64,000 bases of DNA, taken from assembly GCF_032854445.1 (NCBI RefSeq), contig NC_088302.1:31651979-31715978 (forward strand), read 5' to 3'. Of the stretch, positions 25,559-37,572 are shown in pieces. This stretch comes from Liolophura sinensis (lineage: Eukaryota > Mollusca > Polyplacophora > Chitonida > Chitonidae). A program made the position numbers and the translations under genes. Below the pieces are notes generated by a model. It had not been told where the DNA came from. It was given only the letters and a program-made list of their open reading frames with translations, and searched no databases. Numbering within the stretch: the first letter of the stretch is position 1; each line of letters opens with the position of its first letter.

Positions 25559-26829
25559 CAGCTGTATTAAGGCCTCGTATAAAGAGAACAGTGACCGTCC
25601 CTGTCCTCGGGTGTCACGTTCCGCCGGTCGTTGGCCGTGGCACGAGGACGGAGCATATGGCGAGCAACACGGCGCTCGCCGGGGCGAGATGTCCTTACCC
25701 CGCTTCTATAATCGTGGCAAAATAAATTTTGTAGAAACATTTTGTCATTATTACACGTGGTCGGAATGTAACCGAACATGTACCTGCTTGTATACTGATA
25801 TTTACGCATCCTATGTACATCTACTTGTAAAACACAGCCGCAACACATTTCGTTCACAGTCCAGAAAAATCCTACGATATAACCGTAAACTATAGTCTTA
25901 TTCAGTGATGTAAATCCGCTGGGAACTTGGTCAGGCAATCACCATTGACATATACCTGCCTTACTCTACCTCAGAAAGCATCAATACTGCGATGTTGACA
26001 TACATGTATATTGTACAAATCTGATCGCGAAACTGGATGGTTATTTTACATTGTCGGTGTGGATGTATTTTCCGTGTAGCTCTGTAATTTATCTACTCAA
26101 CTCGGCCGAGAACGTTACTGGACCATGCACTATATACCAGGACGATTCGCACTAGATCTCTCATTATACCGGCTTAATTTACCACAGGGCCAATTCTACC
26201 ATTTAAACAATTATATTTAAATCGGTGTCAAATTAATCCAGATTGGGGACGACGTGATGAAGTGGTCGTCATCAAGCGATAGAATCCATGAACACACCCA
26301 GTGCGTTCCTGCAAACTGTTGACTGCAAACTCCTGGAAAAACGGATTTTCAAGTTTTTCGTTTTCGAAGATTGTTTGGTCCGAGCCATTTGGTTCGAGCT
26401 TCGTCATCTTTATCAAATCCAACCAGATACAACAAATATCGCTAAGCTTTTATATCACTCCGATTATTGTCATATGTATAGTAAAACTTTTGCTACTAGA
26501 ACTTAATAACAGACGGTCATGGTTTTCCAATAAAATACTTACATGTACATGTACGCTCAATTAGTTCACAAATGCATTTTGCAATCTGACATTTTCGGAC
26601 GTGTCAATCAGATGAATTGCACTGCACTGGCTACATCGCGACAACATGCACTTAAACAGTGGATAGACCAACTGGAGGCAATCGAAGCTCTAATATGTAT
26701 TTTGCCATCAGGTCTTTAAAGGTAAGCCATGTAGCGGCTATACAGATGTACCTGTCGTTAACATATCAGAAGGGTATTTTGTCCCCAATCGCACAGGGCG
26801 GAGTGGGAAGAGTTTGTGCTATCAGATTT
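25559..26829. other. Intergenic, GC-rich patch
   Basis: 25,600-25,700 is unusually GC-rich for this window, with CpG sites. I find no exon or RNA gene in it. Confidence 0.4.
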
Positions 26830-26930
26830 TATCTGTCCTGTTCCCTCTCATCATAATGCTGACTGCCGTCGTGAAATGTTCTTGAGTACGCGTAAATTAC
26901 CAATCAAATAAACAAATAAATAAATATCAT
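26830..26930 (+). mobile_element. SINE-1 3' fragment, decayed
   Basis: Retains CATAATGCTGACTGCCGTCG, TTCTTGAGTACG and the CAATCAAATAAACAAATAAA tail. Confidence 0.7.
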
Positions 26931-28107
26931 ATTTTATACTTACCATCGGCCGTGAATGCGTACAACGTCCGCATAGTGTTCGACTTTGCTGTCTGTCATT
27001 TATGGAATTTATTGTATTTAACTGAACATGTACTTATTAATATCCAGCTTGCGTTTGTGTCTGTTAGAAATATTAAATATAAGGAGATATAAACGTGTAT
27101 AGCTATTATATGCTATTATTATACTTATACAAGGGCTGGACTTAATCATATAAAGACGGAATCACGTAGACCCAATTTTCTAGAACAGTGGGTGCCGACA
27201 AAATTTCGACTTCTCGGGTAAAAAAGTTTTGTGCGAGCGAGGATTCGTGCTGAACTCATCCAGAAGCGTTGAAATGGTCCACCCTGGCTGTTACACCATT
27301 CTGTACAGATAGGCTATATAGGTTTAAAGGCCGATCCAATGCATTGTAACATATTGTCACCAGCCTTCTGAACTCGCGAAGAGTTCGCCAAAGGCCGTTT
27401 CATTGGCGACTTGTTATCAATACCACAGGTGTCCAGTTTCGTCCAACATGTTTTCGCGTTTATAAAAGAATCCTGCTGAACGCACCCACGTCTCTTGGCT
27501 CCATTGTTTTGTCGGGAGTATTGAGTCGGGTCAGTTCGTGTGTTTTTCATTTGATACTTTTGACTTTTTTGGGGTTCTTTCAGTGAACAAAAAACTAAAC
27601 AAATGTGATGCTTGGAATTGCTCTTGGTTATATACCGTCGAGCAACACGATAATCCAGTATACGCGACAAAATATGCTTTGGAAAAAAACTTTGAGGAGA
27701 TGTTGGGTACATTTCGAAGGTTGCAATAAAACTTCGCAGTCAATTTCCATTTACATAATACATTGACTAAATCGCGTCAAAACTTTTTTCGTGTATTATT
27801 TCCTTCATCAGGTAAGTCTCAGGTTATCTAATTAAAGGTATTGGCTGTGGTTCATTAATTAAGAATGTACACCATTTTTTTCTTACCTTATGCGCTTATG
27901 TTAGACCAGAAAACAACGTTGTTTCTTAATCACTTAATAGCTTAAGAGCTTACAATCGCTTCACCTTCCGGTGATGCCATCTGTTACTTCTTCGTGTTCA
28001 ACAACCATGCCGGTCCGTCATCAGCGTGTGCTCCTACCATACCAACCAAATAAATAAATAAATCCTACAATACCATTTTCATACTACAGTTATATTACAG
28101 CTTCCCT
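26931..28107. other. Intergenic, no feature seen
   Basis: Overlapping frames around 27,314-27,743 on both strands have no recognisable motif. Confidence 0.4.
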
Positions 28108-28310
28108 AAAAACATCTGTTGTCTGAGTGATATATTCTGTTATTATAACATAATGCTGTATCATATTCAACTTAATATTCTGTTAGTACAATACAGTACA
28201 ATCACTATCTTAAATTGAAAAATATGTTTGCTCAGTATTTAATCACAATAATTTGTTGCAATAACAGAATTAATTTTAGCATCAATCAAACAACAGACTT
28301 CCTCTTCAGT
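28108..28310. repeat. Dispersed repeat Z, copy 2
   Basis: Collinear with 21,575-21,790 in the same orientation, with several small indels. Confidence 0.55.
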
Positions 28311-29056
28311 TTCATAATTTTTTTTTTTTTGGAGTTGTATTTATTATCCAAACAATAATCCCTGGTATAACTGAACCTCGTAACCATGTGCCGAGGATAC
28401 ATGTACTTAAATATGTAGACCCATACCGTTCAGAGAAACTTAAGAACCCCTCCTCACACAGAAAATGCAAACAAGGTTTTCGCGAAGACAGACGTCTCTT
28501 CGCGGTTACATGTGAAGAGCTCTCAATATGTACATGTATTCGAGACTACAACCGCCACTTTTTATGCCGGGAACGCGTGCGGTCTGCGGAAATGAAGTGG
28601 TTTTGGCGGAAGTTGTTCGACCCCTTGTGGGCACCCGGCAGATAAGGGGCGTCTGGTGTGCAACAGACTAATGCTTAACCGAGTACCAGGGAGCTCACCA
28701 TCAGCGGGTTCTACCAGCGTCCGCACCCAGTCACAGGAAATGGAAGCCAGCTGGATCGGGCATTGTCACTATACGATATGAACCCGTTATATGGCTTATG
28801 GTTGTCATCTGGAGTGTATATTGTGACGGGAAGTTAGACAGTTGTGAGGTGTTTGTCGAAAGTTAAGGGCGTTTGAGAGCAGAGGTTATGGTGTTTATGA
28901 AACGTAGTGATCTTTATACCAATTGCTGTCATGTACGTGTGTGGGCAAGTGCAGTTAATTGTGGTTTACAAAAAAACCTGTGAAAATATCTATATAGGTG
29001 CATTTCACGTGTAACCGGGTTACATATAGGGTATATAGCCTACGATGATAGAAGCG
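28311..29056. other. Intergenic, no feature seen
   Basis: A T-run lies near 28,319. The frame at 28,388-28,645 has no recognisable domain. Confidence 0.4.
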
Positions 29057-29130
29057 GGGAGGGGCATGACCGAGGGGATAGCGTGCGATCGATGTGAGTT
29101 CAAGTCCAGCTCATGCTGGCTTCCCCTCAG
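29057..29130 (+). mobile_element. SINE-1 head fragment
   Basis: Contains GAGTTCAAGTCCAGCTCATG, the B-box region, and part of the A-box side with a deletion between them. The 3' part is absent. Confidence 0.6.
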
Positions 29131-29838
29131 GTCGCACTGCTGTACTGATAAACTAGTATTAGATCTGTATATGAAGACGAAAGGAATCATGCCTGTTACA
29201 ACCATACATTCAAAGATTATTTAGCTACAAAATGTTTGTGTATGCGTCGGTCGTGCCATGAATGTCCTAAACAGCTTATTTTAACCGTCCTGAAATGCAG
29301 AATATATATAGTTCTATATAGGTGGACAGTTGGAATACCCGTACATCATTTATCAAAATTCCACTGACCAACGCAATAACACAGGAATAGATGAAAGAAA
29401 CGCATGTAGTGTTATGAAAAGATCATCATGTGTCAATCGCCAACTCCATCTTTATGTCAGCAGGGCGAGAAATTCCGGCGAGATATGATCTCAGCGCCAA
29501 ATCAGTGCGCAACGGAAGATGATTATATTCTCATCCATCAGCGCTCTATCGGTTAAGGACTTGGGGCCTGACAGACGTCTAACACTAATGATAAATGAGA
29601 TATTCTACTTGTGGTCTCTGGTGGCCAGGACGTCAGCCTGCAAGTAATGGCCTCCTAAGTAGAAGAACCTTAACCTCCTGCCGGAGGGACAGCTCAGTTG
29701 CTTGCCTCAGGGGTCGGGCGTCTTCAGACTGCATGGGATGTGTAAAGAGGTCTGGAGAGTGTCGCAACCAACACGGCACTTTCGAAATGCATGTCCAAGG
29801 CGGGAGCGAGACTGCATGGTTAGAACCGCGCGGTGTAT

Positions 29839-30047
29839 TTATTCATTTATTTGTATTATTGGTGTTTTACGCCGTATTCAAGAAGATTTCACTTATACGA
29901 CGTCTATCAGCATTATGGTGAGGAAAAAGGTGACGCCCACAACCATGCGCAGACAGTTGGCAGATTTTCGCACGCTCGACTGGAGAGGAAGTCACAATGA
30001 ACAGGATTTGAACTCACGCTAACCATTCGGCCCCGGAGACCCCCGTT
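29839..30047 (-). mobile_element. SINE-1 with exact 13-bp target duplication
   Basis: The insertion is flanked by CCGCGCGGTGTAT at 29,826-29,838 and again at 30,048-30,060. This fixes both ends and shows target-primed insertion. The element reaches the GGCC head but has internal deletions. Confidence 0.9.
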
Positions 30048-30060
30048 CCGCGCGGTGTAT

Positions 30061-30594
30061 GCTAGAGAAATTATTACGTTCTTGATTTCGATTTTTGTCT
30101 TGGTTGTTGAGCGATTACTTGAATCGTTAACAACTAAATTAACACTTTCATCTGTTGAACGAATGACAGCTTATGTCTTAATGCCTTCATCGGTTCAGTT
30201 CTTTGTTTAATTGTTATTATTGTTTATTTAGATATAGATACATTAATTATTACCTCCTTTACATATCTCCGAATGACTGGATGACTGATTCAGTGAATTA
30301 TAACTTTAAGGGATATGATGCATGTAAGTATAATTAAGTCTCCAGTACAAATTCTATTCTGGTATACGATATATATAGGCCTATATCTACGCTTGAGTTG
30401 TCCACACAAAAAAAAATTCATTTATGTTAAATTTTCTTCATTTCATGATTTCGCCCACCTGTTGACCTGTTAGCGCATACAAGCAATCTTTCCAGTCGTC
30501 TGATCGAATCGAAGTCGACCCTTGTATTTAATGTCCGTTATAACAGTGATAGATTGGCGAAGGGGTCTGTAGCCTCTTGACCCTAATGAAATGT
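30061..30594. other. Intergenic, no feature seen
   Basis: AT-rich sequence between two SINE insertions. Confidence 0.4.
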
Positions 30595-30605
30595 GCGACA
30601 AAGTA

Positions 30606-30796
30606 TTTTATTTATTTATTTATTTATTTGGTTAGTGTTTTACGCCGTTCTCAAGAATATTTCACTTATACGACGGCGGCTAGCATTATGGTGGGAGGAA
30701 ACCCAATACCATCCGCAGGTTGGTGACAGACCTTCCTACATACGGCTGGAGAGGAAGCCAGCATGAGCTGGACTTGAACTCACAGCGACCGCATTG
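30606..30796 (-). mobile_element. SINE-1, 5' truncated, with target duplication
   Basis: Flanked by GCGACAAAGTA at 30,595-30,605 and 30,797-30,807, an exact 11-bp duplication. The body is close to the family consensus, so it is one of the younger copies. The A-box end is missing. Confidence 0.9.
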
Positions 30797-30984
30797 GCGA
30801 CAAAGTAGGCCCCAGGAGGACTATATATGTAACTGTATATATCACATTGCATTGGATAGAACAATAGAACATCATTCCAAATACACGTGTACACGTAAAC
30901 TTTGTACTCGTCTCAAAACATACACTATGATATCCACTCAGCTGCTTAAAGCGAAAACTCGCTTCAAATATATTAAATCCCCTG

Positions 30985-31180
30985 ACCAGTGAGGTCAAGC
31001 GTTCGAATCCAGCTCTTGTTGCTCTGACTTTAAATCGGGGTGTTTGTCAGTTATCTAGTGATGGTCGGTGGTTTATTATACTCCATATTTTCCATGCACC
31101 CATAACCCTGACAGCAGTATTATAGGCCTAAGTGACAAATCCTTGAGTACTGCGTTGAATACCAATGAAAAAAAAGAAAT
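30985..31180 (+). mobile_element. SINE-1-like copy, strongly diverged
   Basis: GTTCGAATCCAGCTC (B-box region), a decayed central domain with ACCCTGACAGCAGTATTATA, then TTGAGTACTGCGTTGAATAC and an AAATAAA tail. Confidence 0.55.
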
Positions 31181-31190
31181 AAATAAAAGT

Positions 31191-31228
31191 ATTATATTAT
31201 ATTATATTATATTATATTGTATTATATA
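31191..31228. repeat. (ATATT)n microsatellite
   Basis: Pentanucleotide run directly after a SINE tail, from which it may have grown. Confidence 0.85.
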
Positions 31229-31994
31229 AGGCGCTTAAATTTAATGACATGCTGTTAAATCAAATCGTTGTATAAGTGACCTACAAAACACTGTCAACGT
31301 GAGCAATAAAAAAGACAAGGTAAAAGTTATGTATTCAACCGTACCGATCGATTCAAATACACTGCCCTATGCAGGTCTAGGCCTATATATGTATATGTAT
31401 GCTGAAATGAAATAATTGAAATGATTAACTCTAGGTCATTTAACTTGGAGTACGTTCTACTCAATACGAATCGAAATATAGGCACGTGGCCAATATGAAT
31501 CAGGGTGAAGATTCTGAGAAATGACCCTGTAAATTGGGAACATAGTTACATGCATGTATGTCACTGTAGGTTTATACATGCCAATCACAGATGTAACCTA
31601 ACGATTGGGCTATGTATTTTTTATGCTGTCTCTATCTTGAATTGAAATTATTTTATTTCACCGACTCCTTAAGTTCACTATGAATGCATTGTTCTATTTT
31701 ATGATTTCTGGGTTGACAGCAATACGTACTGATGAGATCAAATCTGATTAAAGGGGGGTAATACATGAGTATAATGATGTCAAATTACATGGTAATCTCC
31801 CCTGTTTCGTCAGCGGAGAAATCAGTATGTTCAACTTATGAACCATCTATATGGTTGCATATTTGGTAATTTTTTTTCTTCATAGATAAATTTATTATTG
31901 AATTGTAATCAAAGAACGCCATCCAGGCAACATGTAACTGTTATCCGACTACAGGACAGTATCCCCGTAATCCACATGTATACTTGATATACAT
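31229..31994. other. Intergenic, no feature seen
   Basis: AT-rich sequence; nothing supported. Confidence 0.4.
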
Positions 31995-32112
31995 ATTTAT
32001 TTAATTCGTGGTTTTCGCGCTAAGTCCGGGGAAACCCACGCCCATCCGCAGGTTGCTGGCAGACTTCCCACTTACACGGCGGGGGAGGAGTTCAACATCG
32101 AGTTCACTTCAA
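31995..32112 (-). mobile_element. SINE-1, internally deleted
   Basis: A tail complement, then GGGGAAACCCACGCCCATCC, GCAGGTTGCTGGCAGACTTC and GGAGGAGTTCAACATC. The middle of the central domain is deleted. Confidence 0.65.
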
Positions 32113-32459
32113 AGCAGGTTATACAAAACATATGATGGCTTACCAAGAAAAACTTCAGTTTTCATATATACCGGTACAAATTTCTTCCATCCACTTAAAA
32201 GCTGTCAGTACGCCTCATTTAGAGGTGCAATTTATACAATTTCTTGATGCATGTCACAATGTCGCCCCTAAAGTTTAAGATCAAAATATTCAACTTTTTA
32301 ATAGATGTGCACCTGGTTAGCGTCATGCAAGCTCCACATATACTTACCCCGGTCAGGGTTAAGATAACCCGTCTAATTAATGCGCGCATGCCTGTAGCTA
32401 TCGCTATACAGGCGATGACGAGGAGGTCTTTATTTGTTTTATTTATTTATTTAATTCAG

Positions 32460-32623
32460 CTTCGGGTGTACTTAGGAAGGTCTGCAGCAACCTGTTGATG
32501 GTCGTGGGTTTTCCACCGGGTTCTGCCCGGTTTCCTCTCACCATAATGTTGGCCGCCGTTGTATAAGTGACATATTCTTGAGTATAGTGTAAAACACCAA
32601 TGAAATAAATAAATCAAATAAAT
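32460..32623 (+). mobile_element. SINE-1, 5' truncated, nested in an older copy
   Basis: Exact 11-bp duplication ATTTAATTCAG at 32,449-32,459 and 32,624-32,634. The flanks are the tail and body of an older minus-strand SINE-1, so the event was an insertion into that tail. Confidence 0.85.
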
Positions 32624-32634
32624 ATTTAATTCAG

Positions 32635-32707
32635 GTTTATTTTTTATTTCATACTTGGAAATATTTCACTTTTATGAATATGTAATGTCGGCCAGGATGA
32701 TGGGATG
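32635..32707 (-). mobile_element. Older SINE-1, interrupted
   Basis: Degraded complement of the SINE 3' half (AATATTTCACTTTTATGAAT, GGCCAGGATGATGGGATGAG). It is split on its left by the copy at 32,460-32,623 and cut on its right by the copy at 32,708. Confidence 0.6.
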
Positions 32708-32921
32708 AGAGGGGCCTCCGTGACCGAGCGGTACGTCTTGGATATGTCTTGGATTTGATTCTATTAAGAACTTATGGTCTGTCAGTGACCTGCGGATGGT
32801 CATGGGTTTCCCCCAGGTTCTGCCCGGTTTCCTCCCACCATAATGCTGGATGAGGTCACATAAGTGAAATATTCTTGCGTATAGCGTAAAACACCAGTCA
32901 AATATACAAAATAAATAAATC
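32708..32921 (+). mobile_element. SINE-1, nearly complete
   Basis: Begins GGGGCCTCCGTGACCGAG, has a deletion over the B-box, and then a well-kept central domain and AAATAAATAAATC tail. Confidence 0.78.
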
Positions 32922-32925
32922 AAGA

Positions 32926-33899
32926 ATTTGGAAGTGTGTCGGCATTGGGCCTGCTGTTAGCCCAATAAGTACATGTAGGCCTATAACCAAATAAGTATGG
33001 ACTCTATTTTCTGTTTTGATGTTTTTGCCTTCATGTTTGTGGAAAAGTTTGCATGCATGTGGCATGGGACGCTGCATGCCACGTCTCTTATATACACCAG
33101 TAGGCCTATAGAATACAAATTGTAGGCTACACCTGTGTAGAGGCCTAATGGAAGACGACACACGTGTCTTCCAGAAATGTTAAGAGCAATAGTGAAGTAC
33201 AACCCTGAGTAATGCTGCCATTTTGTTTCGATTTCACTCAAAACTATTTCCAAAACCATGAACGGGTCGACTAATCTTACAAAGAAATCATAGACAAGAT
33301 AAGATAGGCTTAAGTCAAACTTTAAATTGGATTGACGTGTGAATTCATAGGCCTAGAGCCAGATTGTGAACGGACACACAAGTTAACAGTGATGCATGGT
33401 GCACAGTATGTATAGACTTGCAGTAGTTTTTATCATCTTTAACAAATGCATGGTTACCCGGTTTGGCCTATATAGGCCTACCAATAACGAAAATGGATTA
33501 CAAAACGATCCAGATTTCAGGTAAACCGTCCACATTTTACTTCATAATACAAGAGGTTAACAATGGTCATACAGATAACATTGTGTCCCACATGTATGGC
33601 CCCAGGCTACAGGTGTAGTATGCCGAGATACAAATTCAAATGTCAGTGGGTCGCAGTGCTCATCGGGTCACTACCGAGTTACTTCCCCAAGAATACAGGG
33701 GAAGTAAGCATGTGTGGACGAATCTCAGACGGAATGTGACTTCTCTGCGCAGATTTGATCGTGGAGCAGACGACATTTTGAGTGTTACTCCGAAGGACGT
33801 TGGAATTCGGTGTTTGATTTGACATTAGTGCTTGGCAATCCTGTTGCTAACATTTTCGGAAAGGAACCTTTTTTTCCTGACTCTCAGATTGGAGAATTA
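32926..33899. other. Upstream region of the LIMP-2-like gene
   Basis: No repeat copy and no convincing exon. A 60-codon frame at 33,640-33,822 lacks recognisable motifs. Confidence 0.4.
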
Positions 33900-33971
33900 T
33901 CACGTGAACGTTGAGTTTAAGCAGGCCGAGTGCACTCACCCGCACAACTGATAGAAGTCTTGTCATGTGAC
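33900..33971 (+). promoter_or_regulatory. Two CLEAR/E-box-like sites before the LIMP-2-like gene
   Basis: TCACGTGA (33,900-33,907) is the exact palindromic core of the TFEB/MITF CLEAR element. GTCATGTGAC (33,962-33,971) differs from GTCACGTGAC at one base. They lie 188 and 126 bp before the start codon, a normal distance for proximal promoter sites. Vertebrate SCARB2 is a known member of the lysosomal TFEB-regulated set, so the placement makes sense. Function here is inferred. Confidence 0.5.
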
Positions 33972-34087
33972 GGTGAATCTTTGCGTTCATTGTGAAAAAA
34001 GAATGCTTTTATTCTGATGACAGCGTATTCTGGAAATCTGCCTGTCATTGTATGATGGTTGTCTGAGGGTGGTATTTTACCGTGAGA

Positions 34088-34207
34088 ATGGGTCGGCGTG
34101 CTGTCGTGTGTGCAACTCTAACAGGTGTGATAGGACTGGCATTCCTAGTAACAGGAGCTGTCCTCATCCCTGTACTGAAAAACATCACTGTGCACAAGGT
34201 TGATGAT
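34088..34207 (+). CDS. SCARB2-like: Exon 1 of LIMP-2-like gene
   Basis: Residues 1-40: cytosolic MGRR, the first membrane anchor and sequon N32. Ends at GAT before the donor GTAAGG, phase 0. Confidence 0.85.
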
Positions 34208-35106
34208 GTAAGGCATAGTATAAGGACATGTGTACTAGAACGTCTGTAGTCAGCTAGTTTTTACACACTCATTAATACAGCATGCAACCTTTAATCATGG
34301 ATATTTTTGAAGCTTAATTAATTAGCTGGTGATCGATTTTAAGTATATGCATCTAATTTATTATATTAGTTAGTTTATAGTGTGTTAATTATAGCTAGCT
34401 GCATTTGAAGTCATAGTTCAATTAAAGTAAACGTTGAGATCTATTTTCAACACTTTCTGATATTTACCTGCCGATACCAGAAATTGTTGAAAATAGACCT
34501 GAATGTTTTTTAAGTCGATATATAGGCCAAGTCACAAGAGACGTAGGATCAATCCCACTGTCAGACTGAATTTTCAACAACCGCCCGTCCTACCTCCACA
34601 TTTTATGACATTCATTTTGTGGGTCGACCGAGAAGGTAAATGTTAGAATGTTAAAGAAAGAGGAAGATCAATTACCTTGTGTAGTCTTAGATCAGTTCGC
34701 TGGAGACCACTTGCTTTTCACCTGTGTCACACAGGGAAAAGCTTGCTTTAACTTGACGAGTGTTGGTGATTTACTCCAGGCAGTCGAATTTCTCTTACCC
34801 GTAATGTACTGGTCACCATCATATGGGCTGGAACTACATGATATAAAATACATATATGTATAATAGATTATAGCCCCAGATCGGAGTGAAAAATTATTAC
34901 CTTGAGACAAAAACAGGAAAAAATGAAAAATATTTATTATATATACCGTTATACAGCTGTAAAAAATTTTTGTAAAGATTGTTCAGTTCAGTGATGAAGC
35001 ATTCAATTTATTTATTTTGTTTGAATGGTGTTTAACTAAGCCATACTCAAGGATATTTCACTTATATGACGGCAGTGAAGTATTCAGTCATGTATATTAT
35101 TTATAT

Positions 35107-35157
<51 letters not shown>

Positions 35158-37376
35158 TAAATCATCATTTTCAGACGATACCAATAACAGAAGGATCTGT
35201 GACTTACGATGCCTGGAAAACTCCATCGGATTCAGCTCCAATATACTTTCAAACTTACCTCTTTGACCTGGTCAACCATGAAGAGGTTATCCTGGAGGGG
35301 AAGAAACCAATCCTGCAGCAGAAAGGACCTTACACCTACCAGTGAGTAACCATGCAGTTGTAGTATAAACATTTGATCCAGTGGCCCTGGAAGATGGCCA
35401 TGTTCTGCAAAGAAATTCGCCTCAAATATCTTGATATCTTCAGATATAACACTACTTGGCATTGGAATAGATCTTTTCGAACTGTCAATCAAGAACATGA
35501 AATTGACCAATTAAGCAATATTGTTGCAAATAAGTCAACCAGATGTCCCACACACTGGTTAAAAATGTTCGTTCATTCTATGACGTCACAATGGGGACCT
35601 GTCAGACGCCAGGCAGCAGGACCTTGACTTTGTTTTATGGGAGACTCGAGGACGAGCTATACAGAAGGTCCAAACGAGAGTAAAACACATTGTTTTTTCA
35701 TGTGACATTGCAGCGCCCCTGTACTTCATATATGTTTTATGAGCACACGTACACTGACAATTGTGATGTGATAAAGGGAAGAACAAAAGAGTACACAGCT
35801 TTGGACTGTCTTGATACAGACGGGAAGGAGTTTTACGAGTGTATGTAACAATGGCTCGAGGTCCGCCTTCACACTGATGCCTCCTCACGGGATTAAAAAA
35901 TATGCAGCCTCCCCATTGGTATCACTGGGAATGGAATGTAAAGTAACAATGTTACGAGAAGGGGTGGTGGGACATTGGATGTATTGGATCCATCTATTTG
36001 TGGATTCCAAAAATCTCACTATTTGTGGGGCCTTGGTGACAAAAAGATGTTGATGATGCTTGTGTGGTATATTTCTGGCTATCTGTACAGTCTTTCGATG
36101 AAGACCGCTTGTCTTCCACCAACATGGCCTGTGTATCAGGGGCCATTTTGACAAAACTTTGTCAAAGACATCTGGTTTATAGGTGACGTCATTTACGAAA
36201 AAAAGCCACTGTTTTCAGAACTTTTTACATGGGAGATATAGGAAAAATTGAAATCTGGACACCTTGCTGAAAAAGGCCCTCAAAAAGGACAAAATAGACA
36301 CCCTCACATTTCAATTTCAGCCTATTAAAAAATGTGGCTGGTGAGAGGGGTTGAAGCTAAGGTTGTCTCATTCAGCTAACGAGATGTTCTTACCACACCT
36401 GATGGGCTTCTGACAAGTGAGACACCAGAGATATCAAATTCTTGATGATTTAGCTGCGACCTTAAGTCAAGGGGTGTCTCTGATATCTCCCCTTCCACGC
36501 TATTATAATAGAAAAATGTCAGTGTTAAAATACAAAGGAAATCAAGGAAATAAATAAATGAACTCAACTGCCTGCAGTATGTTATAGTATGTTGGTTAAA
36601 GAAGCTAGGCCACAGATTTTTGAGAAAAAATCGATTGGCCTAAATCCATTCCAGTTTTTGCTGTTACACAATAATTACTACTGTATATGTACAGGTCTGA
36701 TATTTACTAAAGGGAGATGAGTTAATTAAGCTATTCTTACTAAATAGCAGTATTTTGTTTTTATTAGCAAATATGCAATTTTTGCAAAAAATTTCTCCAG
36801 TATAGCCTCTGTAAATTCTGTTTTGAATTCTCTTTTCATAAAATATTCTCAGATTTGTATATTTTTTTTAATACAGGGAGAAGAGAAAGAAAGTAAACAT
36901 AACCTTTCATGACAATGGGACAGTATCCTACAGAGAACTACATTATTATATATTTGACCGTGAGATGTCAGTAGGGGACGAGAATGACACATTTACAACA
37001 ATCAACTTACCAATGGTGGTGAGTACATTTGATAACCCCAGGATGCATGTAAGGCCATGCCAAATGTATTTCACATATCAAACGGGGCTGAGTTATCTTT
37101 ATTTGCTTGTTTTGTGTGGTCATTTAAAAGTATTTTGGTCTTTTAATCAAGCTTGTCTTAGCACAGATCTACAATTTATAGGCTTTGCCTCCATGTAAAG
37201 AGCGTATGCCAACGTTTTCAGAAGTGTTATCACACTAATTGTTGTGCAGTGTGAAGCAACAAGTTAAAAGGCCATATGATATGTCTGAAACAAAAAGAAA
37301 TAAGGATTGGTGGAAGTAATTTGATTTTCAAATTTTAGAAGAAAAAGAAAAGCTGTTTTAACTGAGTCTGCTCATG

Positions 37377-37439
<63 letters not shown>

Positions 37440-37520
37440 GATTGGTGTTTTACGCCGTACTCAAGAATATTTCACTTATACGACGGCGGCCAGCGTTATG
37501 GTGGGTGGAAACCGGGCAGA

Positions 37521-37572
<52 letters not shown>

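Noticed and set aside
33640-33822. Possible upstream coding exon of the LIMP-2-like gene
   Set aside because: The 60 codons show no family similarity, and the protein is already complete from the start at 34,088.
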